This document shows, one piece after another, positions 35,101 through 46,914 of a DNA stretch of 64,000 bases. How positions within the stretch are numbered: position 1 is the stretch's first letter; each line of letters begins with the position of its first letter. The position numbers and the translations under genes are program-made. Under the pieces are notes generated by a model that was given only the letters and a program-made list of their open reading frames with translations, was not told the origin of the DNA and did not search any database. Origin of the DNA: Elephas maximus indicus (lineage: Eukaryota; Chordata; Mammalia; Proboscidea; Elephantidae); contig NC_064824.1 of the NCBI RefSeq assembly GCF_024166365.1, positions 41,144,608 through 41,208,607 on the forward strand, given 5' to 3'.

Positions 35101-37364
35101 CCTATCTCCCCTCCAGACAGGAGATGCCAACACAGTCTCAAGTGTCCACCTGATACAAGTAGCTCACTCTTCATCAGCATCTCTCTCCAACCCATTGTCC
35201 AGTCCCCTCCGTGTCTGATGAGTTGTCTTCCGGAATGGTTCCTATCCTGGGCCAACAGAAGGTTTGGGGACCATGACCGCCAGGATTCCTCTAGTCTCAG
35301 TCAGACCATTAAGTCTGGTCTTTTTATGAGAATTTGGGATCTGCATCCCACTGATCTCCTTCTCCCTCAGGGGTTCTCTGTTGTGCTCCCTGTCAGGGTA
35401 GTCATCGGTTGTGGCCAGGCACCATCTAGTTCTTCTGGTCTCAGGATGATTTAAGTCTCTGGTTCATGTGGCCCTTTCTGTCTCTTGGGCTTATAGTTAT
35501 TGTGTGACCTTGGTGTTCATCATTCTCCTTTGATCCAGGTGGGTTGAGACCAATTGATGCATCTTAGATGGCCGCTTGTTAGCATTTAAGACCCCAGACG
35601 CCACATTTCAAAGTGGGATGCAGAATGTTTTCATAATAGTATTATTTTGTCAATTGACTTAGAAGTCCCCTTAAGCCATAGTCCCCAAACCCCCGCCCTT
35701 GCTCCGCTGACCTTTGAAGCATTCAGTTTATCCAGGAAACTTCTTTGCTTTTGGTCCAATCCAGTTAAGCTGACCTTCTGTGTATTGAGTATTGTCCTTC
35801 TCTTCACCTAAAGTAGTTCTTCTCTACTAACTAATCAGTAAATAACCCTCTCCCACCCTCCCTCCCTCCCCCTCTCGTAACCACAAAAGTATGTGTTCTT
35901 CTCAGTTTATACTATTTCTCAAGATCTTATAATAGTGGTCTTATACAATATTTGTCCTTTTGCCTCTGGCTAATTTCACTCAGCATAATGCCATCCAGGT
36001 TCCTCCATGTTATGAAATGTTTCACAGATTCGTCACTGTTCTTTATCGATGCTTAGTATTCCATTGTGTGAATATACCACAATTTATTTAACCATTCATC
36101 CGTTGATGGACACCTTGGTTGCTTCCAGCTTTTTGCTATTGTAAACAGAGCTGCAATAAACATGGGAGTGCATATATCTGTTCGTGTGAAGGCTCTTATT
36201 CTCTAGGGTATACTCTGAGGAGTGGGATTTCTGGGTTGTATGGTAGTTCTATTTCTAAGTTTTTAAGAAAACACCAGACAGATTTCCGAAGTGGTTAATC
36301 CTTTCAATTGTTTTTTCATTTTCTATTTCATTTAGTTCTGCTCTAATTTTTATGATTTGTTTTCTTCTGGTGCCTGAGGGTTTCCTTTGTTGCTCTCTTT
36401 CTATATGTTCAAGTTGTAGGGATATTTCTTTGATTTTGGCCCTGTTTTCTTTTTGTATGTGTGCATTTATTGATATAAATTGACCTCTGAGCACTGCTTT
36501 CACTGTCCCAAAGGTTCTGATGGGAAGTGTTTTCATTCTCATTGGATTCTATGAATTTCTTTATTTCATCCTTAATGTCTTCTATAACCCAGTCATTTTG
36601 GAGCAGGGTATTGTTTAATTTCCGAGTGTTTGATTTCTTTTCCCTGCTTCTTCTGTTATTGGTTTCCACTTTTACAGCCTTATGGTCAGAGAAGATGCTT
36701 TGTAATATTTCAATGTTTTGGATTCTGCTAAGGCTTGCTTTATGCCCTAATATGTGGTCTATTCTAGAGAATGCTCCATGTGCACTAGAAAAGAAAGAAT
36801 ACTTGGTTGCTGTTGGGTGGAGTGTTCTGTATATGTCTATGAGGTCAAGTTGGTTTATTGTGGCATTTAGATTTTCCATGTCTTTATTCAGCTTCTTTCT
36901 GGATGTGCTGTCCTTCACAGAAAGTGGTGTGCTGAAGTCCCCTACTATTATTGTGGAGCCTTCTATCTTTCTTTTCAATGCTGATAGAGTTTGTTTTATG
37001 TATCTTCCAGCCCAGTCATTGGGTCCATAAATATTTTTAATATGGTTATATCTTCTTGGTATATTTTCCGTTTAATCATTATATAGTGTCTTTCCTTATC
37101 CTTTATGATGGATTTAACTTTAAAGTTTATTTTGTCAGAAATTAATATTGTCACTTCTCTTTTTTGATTGTCCTTTGCTTGATTTTTTTTTCCATCCTTT
37201 GAGTTTTAGTTTGAGTCTCTAAGTTGAAGGTGTGTCTCTTGTAGGCAGCATATAGACAGATTGTGTTTTTGAATCCATTCTACCACTCTCTGTTTCTTTA
37301 TTGGTGCATTTAGCCAATTTACATTCAGGGTAATTATGGATAAGTATGAATTTAGTGCTACCAT
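32190..37364 (-). pseudogene. L1 ORF2 remnant (endonuclease, reverse transcriptase), interrupted
   Basis: ORF2 starts near 37,364 (minus) with MVALNSYLSIITLNVNWLN. The endonuclease keeps CCLQETHL (catalytic Glu). Its later motif GDFSTPLS (in 36,409-36,978) has Ser where the other L1 copy has Asn, and DHILGHK and IFSDHKA follow. Reverse transcriptase motif C reads FADDM (33,811-34,041) after [14 protein letters not shown]. The 160-codon frame 33,004-33,486 and the 32,518-32,784 frame ([14 protein letters not shown], the Cys-rich zinc-knuckle-like segment) are C-terminal. Stops, frameshifts and a 1.37-kb L1 insertion disable it. Confidence 0.92.
34920..36293 (-). mobile_element. Second L1 3' end inserted in the first L1
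   Basis: A poly(T) at about 34,920-34,932 is followed by the same 3' UTR as at 31,164-32,500 (AATTTTTATTGAGC, ACAAATCAAGTCAGTCTGTC), ending with the ORF2 C-terminus near 36,240. The host L1 resumes with GTTAATCCTTTCAATTG. GTTAATTCT (34,911-34,919) and GTTAATCCT (36,294-36,302) form a TSD matching at 8 of 9 bases. Heavily 5'-truncated. The 166-codon plus-strand frame 34,954-35,454 is antisense to the 3' UTR. Confidence 0.95.
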
Positions 37365-37667
37365 TTTGATGTCTTTTTTATGCGTTGTTGACAATTTCTT
37401 TTTCCCACTTAATTTTATGTGGTGAGTAGATTGTCTTTATATATCATCCTCTCCTCATATTCATTGTTGTTAATTTTGTTTCTGCTGAGTCTCTATTTTT
37501 TCCTTGTATTTTATTTTGATGTTTAGGATAGTTTGTCTCCTTTGTGGTTACCTTATCATTTTTTTCCCTATTTAAATTTAAACCTAACTTTTATTTCTTT
37601 GTTTCACCTCGTCGTCCTCTCTGTATGGAAGATCTATGACGACATTCCTTAGTCCCTCTTTACTGTT

Positions 37668-38809
37668 TTAATGTTGACTTCTTTTATATGATAACATCAC
37701 TGTTACCCCGTTTTCAGCATTTTTTAAAATCTTGATTTGTTTTTTTGATTTCTCTGTCTTGGTTGACTTCTGATTGCTCTGTCCCATGTTATAGTCTTGG
37801 GTTGGTACCTGATAGTGTTGATTTTCTAACCAAAGAACTCCATTTAATATTTCTTGTAGTTTTGGTTTGGTTTCTATAAACTCCCTAAACTTCTGTTTAT
37901 CTGGAAATGTCCTAATTCCAACTTCATTTTTAAGAGACAGTTTTGCAGGGTATATGATTCTTGGCTGGCAATTTTTTTCCTTCAAGTTTTTAAATGAGTC
38001 ATCCCATTGCCTTCTTGTCTGCATGGTTTCTGCTGAGTAGTCCACGCTTATTCTTATTGGCTCCCCTTTGTAGGTGACTTTTTGTTTATCTCTAGCTGCT
38101 CTTAAAATTCTCTCTTTATCTTTGGCTTTGGTAAGTTTGATTATAATATGTCTTGGTGACTTTCTTTTGATATCTACATTATGTGGAGTTCAATGAGCAT
38201 CTTGGATAGATATCATCTTTCATGATATCTGCCAACAAATCTTCAACAATTCTCTCTGTATTTTCTGTTATCCCTCCCTGGTCTGGTACTGCAGTCACTC
38301 GTAGGCTATTTCTATTGATAGAATCCCATATAATTCTTAAGATTTCTTTATTTTTTAATTCTTTTAACTGATTTTTCTTCAAATATATTAGTGCCAAGTG
38401 ATTTATCTTCAAGTTCACCAATTCTGCCTTCCACTGGCTCAATTCTGCTCCTCTGACTTTCTGCTGGGTTGTCTACTTCTGTAATTTTCTTGTTAATCTG
38501 AATTTCTGATTGCTCTCTGTCTATGGATTTTTCTAGCTTGTTAAATTTTTCATTATGTTCCTGAATAATCCTTTTAATTTCTTCTGTTGCTTTACCCTTG
38601 TGTTCCTTGGATTGTTCTGCATATTGTCTACTTTCCTTCCTGATGTCTTGAAAGGTTCTGTATATTAATCTTTTGTATTCTGCCTCTGGTAATTCCAGGA
38701 AGCCACTTTCAGCTAGAAGATCCCTTGATTCTTTGTTCTGAGAGCTTTTTGAGGCAATCGTGGTCTCTTTCTTTATGTGACTTGATATTGACTGTTGTCT
38801 CTGAGCCAT
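37668..38809 (-). pseudogene. L1 ORF1 remnant
   Basis: ORF1 protein of L1 is a trimeric RNA-binding chaperone. Here the start MAQRQQSISSHIKK is at 38,809 (minus). A 153-codon piece covers a Lys/Glu-rich stretch likely to form the coiled coil (KGKATEEIKRIIQEHNEK, NKLEKSIDREQ). A second frame (38,179-38,442) contains VPDQGGITENTERIVEDLLA, the RRM-like region, and a third (37,668-38,045) contains RTFPDKQKFREFIETKP, the C-terminal domain. At least two frameshifts separate them. The same ORF is seen at 56,022 in the other L1. Confidence 0.9.
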
Positions 38810-40091
38810 CTATGAGTTATTGTATTTGTTATTTTATGTTTGCTTACTGTGTCATAGCTTCTTGCTTTGTTTTGTTTTGATATTCCCAGATGGGTTACTT
38901 GAGTGAGCTAGCTTGATTATTTTTACCTTTGGAGCTCTGATGTCCTGTCCCCAGATGGCTAGAGCTGTTATCAAGTATATCAGTCTAGGATTCCATTCAC
39001 TTTTCTTGTATGAATTCAGCTCAGGAGTCCAGGTAGCTGATCATCAAGTGTGTGGTACAGGCTCTGTCCTACAGCCTTAGAGGGGTGGGGTGATTGGTGT
39101 AGGTATCGGTATCTAGTTGCAGCAGGGGGTCACACTCTGAAGAAACATGGGGCTGAGAATCGTCCCCCATGTGTCTCTGAGGAAAGCGTGTCCTTGTTCC
39201 CTAGAGTGTACAGGTGGGTGGGTTCTGCAGATGGACCATGGGCACCTGGTGTTTTTGGTTGTAAGAACTGGGAGGTACCAATTATCCTTGAATCCCTGTC
39301 TCGGGTAGCTGGGTGAGCTGAGTGGACCTACCAGTTCTTAGGCCCCTGATGTGGGTAGGTGAGGATCCTGGTTAATAAGCAAATCAAAGTCAAACATCAA
39401 ACACCCACCTTTCTGCCGTACAGCTGAAATGGTTGGAATCTGCCAACAAGGGCCTATTCTCCTGAAATAGGCCCACACGGGTCCTTGCAGAGGGTAAAGT
39501 CCACGGACTGTTTTTGCCTGGACAGGAGTCGCTTCTGTCCTGAGCTCCCCCAGTTAGTGGAGCTGGCAAATTATCTTCTCCCCCAATTGCAAATTTTTTT
39601 CTTCTCCAAGGCCAGGTTTATGGCTCTAGGCACTCAACAGGGCCAACTCAGGCCCACGGAATTCAGCGTCTGAAGAAGGCTTGGGCGGGGGGGGGGGGGG
39701 CGGGGGCAGGGCATGGTAAAATATATGTAAGTACTTAGCTTTTGCCGAGAGCGCCGTTCTTCTCTGGTTCCAGAGGTGTTAGTAAGCTGTGTGGTTGGCT
39801 CCTTCTCCCTGAGGAATCTGTGGCCGAACTCTCGTACCATCCCACCACTGCTGCTCCGGGAATGGTGCTTGAGGGGTCCCTGCGATTCAGGTGTGGTAAC
39901 TTCTCTTTGCTCCTGAACTGTCTCTTCCTTCCCTGCCCCTCAGGTTGTTTTCTAAGCTTGTCTTTGATTCTCAGGGCTCATAGCTTGTTATAGATATACT
40001 CGTTTCAGTTGTTTTTTTGGGTCTTTGTTGTAAAGAGTGCTAGCTGCAAGCATCTGTCTATTCTGCCATCTTGGGTCCACCTCCTGGCATT
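38810..40091 (-). promoter_or_regulatory. L1 5' UTR / internal promoter region
   Basis: Region upstream of ORF1 in the L1, GC-richer than its flanks, with the conserved extreme 5' end CCAAGATGGCAGAATAG on the minus strand. In L1 biology the 5' UTR carries the internal Pol II promoter. It matches the 5' UTR at 54,735-56,021. Function is inferred from the family and has not been tested. Confidence 0.75.
39683..39711 (+). repeat. G-tract, quadruplex-capable
   Basis: GGGC, an uninterrupted run of 14 G (39,687-39,700), CGGGGGCAGGG: four or more G-runs with 1-2 nt loops on the plus strand. The other L1 5' UTR has the complementary C-rich tract at about 55,111-55,125. Confidence 0.85.
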
Positions 40092-40101
40092 TTCTATTTT
40101 T

Positions 40102-41039
40102 ATGATTCTTTGAAAGAAATTCTGTTGAATTCGGAATGCATTCTTTTATTTTTTCTTGTAGATTCTAATTGAACATAAAAGAATGATTTTTTACATCTTG
40201 GGGTTATAATGAATCCATAAATGATACTCAAAATTGCTTTTTAAAAAAATAACTTCACCTGCTTAAAAGAACTCACAGATGATAGTCAAGATGCTTTAGA
40301 TAGATGGATTTCTGGTTGTGGTCTCCAAACAAATGTCTTCCAGAGCAGAGGAAATTCTCACATGCTCCCTTTCACCTCTTTTATCACATTTCCTCCAAGA
40401 GTACCAGTTCATGAACCAAGGATGACTCCAAAGGTTTTGGGCCTGAGGGAGGACCTGGGTTCAACAGCAGTTCTGGGGCTTGTTCTGATGTGCTAATCCT
40501 GTGACCGCTTCTTGGCTTTTCCTTAGCCTTGGCTCCTACTCTTGGCATGGATCTTGGGCCTTGGCTTAGTTAACTCTGTGACTTCTGGTTCTGAACACTG
40601 GCTGTGACCCCAGAATAAATACTTGCAGCAACCTCATTAGAACTTCTGGTCTGTGGTTCTATCATGGTTTCCTGGCTCTAGGCTGCTTCTCTAATGCCAG
40701 CTCACAAACTTGAGACTTTGTCCAGAACTGTATGGGAAATTATTTTTGTAAACTGTGACTGACTATACAAATGTAAGAGATTAATAATGTTATTTTGATT
40801 CAACCTTCTGACAAAAGCACTAATAAAGAATGCAAGTGTATAGTGGTAAGAGGGGAAAAAAAGTCCAAAGCTTTTGATGATACAAATCAAGGATACATAA
40901 ATGTCCACAGTTTTTGAAGATACATATGAAGGTAAGAGACCCTTCTCTCCTGGCTCCGTATTTGAAAGATTTACTATCTATACAGTTTCCTTATTCTATT
41001 AAGAAAAAAAAACTTCAAAATTTGTTTATTGTACTTTCT
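40102..41039. other. No gene; unassigned sequence
   Basis: GC-moderate stretch at 40,430-40,680 without recognised family. A 68-codon frame at 40,702-40,908 (-) has no domain. Confidence 0.5.
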
Positions 41040-41846
41040 TCTCTTCTGAGTTTCAGATCTATATAGCCAACTGTCCCCATGGTTGTTCTGTGTGGAGACC
41101 CCCCAGATAACTCAAATAGAATATGTCTAAAACTGAACACATTCTATTCTTTCTTCATCTCTTGACCCTGAAGCTGCTTCCCTTTGTATGGTCTCCAAGT
41201 TCAGGGAATGATCCTACAATCTACTAATTGTCTAAGTCAGAGACCTTGGGATCAGCCTTGGTTCTTCTGCTCTCATCCCTGACTAAGAATTCTTATGTTC
41301 ATCTCTTTCATTTTCTTCTATCTGTCTTCTACTACAGACTTATTTCACCTCTTGAATGGATGATTGCAATAGTCTCCTGGCTGATCTCCCTGCTTCCAAT
41401 CCTGCCCCCATTGCAGTACTGTATGGAAAAGAAAGTGAAATTTTGAAAATACACATCTGATTATGTTACTTTTTAGATGCTGTTTCTACCACTTGGAATA
41501 CTCATTTTCTGTGTTCCAGCAGCTAATATTTCTTTAAATTTGAGCCTAAATATCAAAACATCCGGGTTTTTTTTTTTTTTCCTCAAGACCCAAACCCATT
41601 AAGAATAACTTAGATGCCTGTCTTCATAGTACTTCCTTTCTCATATTAAAGTGCTTATCATCCTGTATTATCATCACCCAATTACTTGTCTATTTTATAA
41701 TAGTGTAAAGACTATTATAAGGCACCTAATGGTAAAAGCAACATATGTTTCATTAATTGTCGTATTTCTAGGGCTTCACATGAACCAGGAATGCAGTAGG
41801 TCTTTAATAATATTATGTGAAATAATTGAATGAATGAATAAATGAA
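41040..41846 (+). mobile_element. L2 LINE 3' half
   Basis: Reads as L2 in sense: AAACTGAACACATTCTATTC, GATTGCAATAGTCTCCTGGC, TCTCCCTGCTTCCAATCCTG, then the 3' end AATGCAGTAGGTCTTTAATA and the TGAATGAATGAATAAATGAA tail. A deletion lies near 41,470 and a T run near 41,567-41,580. L2 is an ancient mammalian LINE. Confidence 0.85.
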
Positions 41847-43149
41847 CTTTGAAAATGAAATGTAAAATAATTCAATTACTAAAACAAGAAAAACAAGAGC
41901 AGAGGAAATTCTTCAGAACGGCTAACTAAGTGAAAGAGAGACTCATAGCTAAATAAGAACAAGAATAAAGGACTCAAAGGGTAAAATGTGATAACAGATT
42001 AGCAAATATAAAGACAGAGATGAGTAGTTTGCTAATTCTTCTCTAGGTAAGGTAGAGAAAGAGGTACCGAGAGAAGGACATACTCTTTGCCGATGTTTCC
42101 CAGGACATCAGAAAAAAAAGATTAAAAAAGATGTAGAGGAAGTATTAACGTGCATATGCGCAAGCTCACACACATAGAAAGAGAGAGAGACCAACATAGT
42201 AATATAAGTAGGCTCTCATATAGAAAAGGGAAGTGCAGTGGGTGTCCTTGAAACATTTTATCACTATAACTCTCTGAAGCTATGATGGGCATAAAGAGTT
42301 AACACTTTATTTCAGTTTTGCAATAATAGACATAAATGGGGTGTTGCCTTTTGGCACTTTCCCCATGGGTTAGAAAAATTAGATTGCACACAGGATTTTC
42401 CCCAACTCTAGGCTAGCTCTTTAATAGTGGAGACTTTACTGTCAAACAAATGCTAGTTTGCATTAAATTACTGGCACAACATTTTCAACATAAACTGTGC
42501 AACAGTGGCAAGAAGGTAAGGCTTCAAAATCCCAGTGATGCTGCCTTGTTATGGTTCATCTTTATCTGGCTAAAACATAACCTCAGTAAGTGAACTGGAT
42601 ATTGCCTATTCTTTTGAAATATTATTATTGCATTACATATTTATTATTACATATAAAATTATTGGACATTATTTTCCTATTCAACACTCTTGAGCAAAGA
42701 GGATTTGGGTCTTAGCCAATCTTAACTAGATCTCAAGCTGTGGAGTAGCCCCAGTAGTTATCGGAGTTTCAGAAACACAATAGTAGTATAAATATAGCTT
42801 TCCTAAACTTAACCTCACCTACTATTATCTTCTTTATTTCCGTTAATGAGGAAGATGCTAATTCTATTCTAAGAAATAATTGAAATAACTGTTTATATTT
42901 CCATCCACAATCTTCTCAGTAACTCCTTTATATAGATCTTGTCATGCGTCTGCATGTTAAGTCGTCATTATCAGTGTTACATTGTTTAATGAGATACCAA
43001 TATTGAAATTGTTGCCTTTAAGAAGAATGGGAAAAAGAAGAAGCCATTACTGGAAAGTTTGTATTAAAATTGCTTTTCATTCTCTGATTTCCCCATTATA
43101 TTCTCAGGCATGGTCTCAACCTGAGAAAAAAAATTTTTTTTTTTCCTTT
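41847..43149. other. No gene; unassigned sequence
   Basis: Short purine tract (GAGAGAGAGA) at about 42,180. No family recognised. Confidence 0.5.
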
Positions 43150-43318
43150 GGCAGCGAATTCTTTATCGTGGGCTCTGCTGTGCACTAAGATATTTAGCAG
43201 TTTTCCTAGACTTTACCTGTTAGATAACAGTAGCATCTCCCAATTGTGACAATCAAAACTGTGTTCAGACATTGCCAAATGTCCCTTGGGAGGCAAAATT
43301 GACCCTGGTTGAGAATTG
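43150..43318 (-). mobile_element. MER5A-type hAT-Charlie MITE
   Basis: AGACATTGCCAAATGTCCCT, TGGGAGGCAAAATTGACCCT and GGTTGAGAATTGCTG are the antisense of the MER5A start. Upstream GCGAATTCTTTATCGTGGGC fits its other half. Non-autonomous DNA transposon, long inactive. Confidence 0.85.
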
Positions 43319-44852
43319 CTGCTCTAGGATTTGTATCTTGTTTTCTGTTGTTTACCTAAATGTTATAAAGTCCAGGCTCTGGTAAAACCCCAAATATTTT
43401 TTTCAAGTGAATGAAGAAAAATCTCTTGTCTTCCCTACGTTTTAAATAACTGTCACAAAATGTTTCAGAGGACTCACTATGCATCAGCATTGTATTACAT
43501 GCACAACTTGGTTTTTGCACTAAGAAGTTTTTAATCAAGTTGGAGAGAGAAGATTAATACTCACTCAAAGAACATGAAAGACTAATTGAAGGCAGAATAC
43601 ATTGGTGATGGACTGAAAGGCAGAGTGGTTCCAAAATGTATGGCACAAGCTATGGTGAAGTTATTGATCTTCTGATTTGATGTTCCTTGAATGTTCTATG
43701 ACCTCTTTTGACATGTGGGCACTGGAAAAATGCTGGTTTATTAACTCGAATCTCTCTGCTATGATATATAATAACAAAGAGAACAGTAAGAAAATATTTT
43801 GTTTAAACGAACCAGATCACTTTTACATGTGATGGCCAAGCCATGCTGGGGAGGAGGTGCTGAGCCTGGTTATGTTAGTGACTGAGTGGTAACTGAAGAA
43901 GACAAATCTAACCAGACATGGCAAGTCCACGGCAGACATGTGAGCCTGCAGAGTTTGAATGAGGGCACGTTAATGGAGATCAAACCATGTTTTTCCGCTA
44001 ACATCAGACCTTAGCTATTTAATGATTATAAAACTTTCCTAACATTTACAAGTTTCTAAAAACATTTATTTCCCTTTATTCCACACAATTCTCACTGCCA
44101 TCAAAAAGATTCATGCGAAGAGTTTTTGTGTTAGCTAAATAACGTTCAAAACAAAAAACAAAAAATCCTTTCTTTCGCTGTTAACCATTAAAACCCTGGT
44201 TGATTGGTTTTAATCAAATTGAAATCTCCTGAAATTTTATACTGGGATTACTAACGGATCTCTGAAGGATAGGATATGGTGAATTTCTACAATGTCTTTT
44301 TCATATAAGAGAAATTTCCAAATTAAATAATCTGACACATTTCAAAAAATCACACACATAAATTGCAAAGTGCTCTTTTCTAATAGCTATGGAATTTAAT
44401 TAGTAAAAAAAGACTTCGGAGAATACTAAATTGATGGATGTTACTATGACTGTTCATAAATATTTTGGCATTCCCACCTCCGGGGCCCATAGAACTGTGT
44501 TTCCCCATCAACTTGAAACTAGGTGTAGTGACATGACATGCTTTAGCCAATGAAACATGTGCAGAGGTAACACATCACTACTCGTCAAAGATTTTAAGAG
44601 GCAGTACGTGATTTTCTTTTGCCAGTGTAACTGGTGATATTCCAGATAGAGATAGCACTGTTATCTTGAGTCTCAGGGTGAAGATAAAGATAAATCAGGA
44701 AAATGGCCCCAGCTGATCTGCACAGACATGTAGGTGAAAGGAGAAATAAAACTTTGTTGTTTACAGCCAATGAAATTTTTGTGATTGTTTGTTACCACGG
44801 CATAACCCAGACTATCCTGCTTATACGAAGTCCAAATTCTTCATTTTATCAA
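43319..44852. other. No gene; unassigned sequence
   Basis: No repeat family or coding signal recognised. An 81-codon frame beginning at 44,703 (+) runs into the LTR and is not supported. Confidence 0.5.
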
Positions 44853-45340
44853 TGTCATGGATTGAATTGTGTCCCCCCAAAATATGTGTCAACTTGGCTA
44901 GGCCATGAAACACTGTATTGGGTGATTGTCTACCATTTTGTCATCTGACATGATTTTCTTGTGGTTTGTAAATCCTACCTTTGTTATGTTAACAAGGCAG
45001 AACTCAATCTACAAGATTAGGTTGTGTTTTAAACCAATCTCTTTTGAGATATAAAAGAGAGAAGCAAGCAAAGACACATGGAGACCTCTTACCACCAAGA
45101 AAGAAGTACCAGGAGCATAGAGTGCCCATTGGACATGAGGTATCTGCACTGAGAAGCTCCTTGACCAGGGGAAGGTTGATGACAAGAACTTTCCCCCAGA
45201 GCTGACAGAGAGAGAAAGCCCTTCCCTGGTGCCCTGACTTCAGACTTCTAGCCACCTAGACTGTGAGAGAATAAATTTCTCTTTGTTAAAGCCATCCACT
45301 TGTGGAATTTCTGTTATAGCAGCACTGGATAACTAAGACA
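44853..45340 (+). mobile_element. Solitary LTR, ERVL-MaLR-like
   Basis: Begins TGTCATGGATTGAATTGTGT (TG...) and ends GCACTGGATAACTAAGACA (...CA), the layout of MLT1/MaLR LTRs. It contains a TATAAAAG box at 45,050-45,057 and a poly(A) signal AATAAA at 45,270-45,275. No internal retroviral sequence adjoins, so it is a recombined solo LTR. No clean 5-bp TSD. Old endogenous relic, no protein. Confidence 0.85.
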
Positions 45341-45842
45341 ACTAACAAAAAAATGGAGGCCCTGAGAAGTCTCAGCACTTGCCTGCAGCTACAAACGAGA
45401 TCAAGACAGATTCAATTCCAGAATCAGTTATCTGCTGCCCGGAGTAGTATATTCTGTCCACTACACCAATGTTTTCCTAATTTGACATATGTACCAATGG
45501 CCTCCATGAGGTGAATTTAGGTGTGATATGAATATTAACTTAAATGATAATGAATCACATAGAGAGAATGAATCTGTTTTTAATTCTCTTTCATTCCTTT
45601 CGATTAATGAAATGAAAAATTTCCATTTGGTGCTAATGTATCTTTAAGTGTGTTTTTACTTTTTAACACTTGTTAATACCTTTAAAAAAAGTTCTTTTTA
45701 CTATTATTAATGAGAGAAAAGCACTCAGACTCTGAGTCTTCCTTGGGCACCAACATCTAAATGGAATATAATAAGATTGTTTTGTTTTCATTGTGGTTAA
45801 TTTTACAGATACTTTCTTTATATAGGACATGATCTTGGTTTA
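45341..45842. other. No gene; unassigned sequence
   Basis: Nothing recognised. It ends at the 5' break of the RTE copy. Confidence 0.5.
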
Positions 45843-46914
45843 ATACACGATACAAAGGCATTCGACTGTGTGGATCATAAGAAATTATAAATAACACCGC
45901 AAATTCCAGAACACTTAATTGTGCTTTTGTGGAACCTGTACATAGACCAAGAAACAGTCGTTCAAGTAGAACAACGGGATACTGCATGGTTTAAAATCAG
46001 GACAGGTATGCGTCAAGGTTGTATCCTTTTACCACACTTATTCAAACTGTATGCTGAGCAAATAATCCATGAAGCTGGCTTATATGAAGAAGAATGTGAC
46101 ATCAGGATTGGGGGAAGACTTATTAACAACCTTCGATATGCAGATGACAAAACATTGCTTGCTGACAGCAAAGAGGACTTGAAGTGCTTACTGATGAAGA
46201 TCAAAGACCACAGCATTTAGCATGGATTACCTCTCAACGTAAAACAAAAGTCCTTACAATGGACCGAGAAGCAACATGATAACAAATGGAGAAAAGATTG
46301 AAGTTGCTAAGGATTTCATTTTTCCTGAATCCATTATCTGCATTCGTGAAAGCAACAGTTAGAAATCAAATGACGTATTGCAACGGGCAAATCTGTTACA
46401 AAAGACATCTTTAAAGTGTTAAAAAGCAAAAATGTCAATTTAAGGGCTAAAGTACACCTGAGCCAAGCCACGATATTTTCAATTGCCTCATATGCATGTG
46501 AAAACTGGACAATGAAAAAGGAAGACAGAAGAATTGTTGTCTTTGAATTATGTTGATGGTGAAGAATTGAATACATATAGCACTGACTGACAGAAGAACA
46601 AACAAATCTGTCTTGGAGGAAGTACAGCCAGAATGCCCCTTAGAACTTAGGATGGCGAGACTTCATCTCATGTACTTTGGACATGACGTCAAGCGGAATC
46701 AGTCCCTGGAGAAGGACATCGAGTGTGGTAAAGTGGAGGGTCAGTGAAAAAGACAAAGACCCTCAATAACATGGATTGACACAGTGGCTGCAACTATCAG
46801 CTCAAACACAGCAATGATTGTGAGGATGGCACAGGATTGGCACTGTTTCATTCTGTTGTAAAAGTGTCACTGTGAGTCGGTACCAACCAACAGCACCTAA
46901 CAACAGCAACAACA
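45843..46914 (+). mobile_element. RTE LINE, 5'-truncated
   Basis: Starts in reverse transcriptase motif A (ACAAAGGCATTCGACTGTG) and runs to GCACCTAACAACAGCAACAA. Its 99-codon frame (45,921-46,220) spans RQGCILLPHLFKLYAEQII and an intact motif C YADD. Beyond 46,220 frameshifts accumulate. Confidence 0.94.

Larger units (their letters stand above)
31164..40091 (-). mobile_element. Near full-length L1 LINE, dead, split by a second L1
   Basis: On the minus strand: 5' UTR (38,810-40,091, starting with a CCAAGATGGCAGAATAG-type sequence), ORF1 (37,668-38,809), ORF2 (about 32,190-37,364), and an approximately 1-kb 3' UTR with a poly(T) on the plus strand at 31,159-31,169. About 7.55 kb after removing the insert at 34,920-36,293. 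Flanking TTCTATTTTT at 31,154-31,163 and 40,092-40,101 is a plausible 10-bp TSD, though it merges with the T run. L1 is the main autonomous LINE of placental mammals. Confidence 0.95.

Noticed and set aside
34954-35454. 166-codon plus-strand frame
   Set aside because: Lies antisense to the L1 3' UTR and parallels frames at 31,249-31,709 in the other copy; repeat-derived.
36527-37030. 167-codon plus-strand frame
   Set aside because: Exact antisense of the L1 endonuclease coding region.
44853-45340. Complete endogenous retrovirus
   Set aside because: Only an LTR is present; no primer-binding site, gag, pol or env sequence adjoins it.
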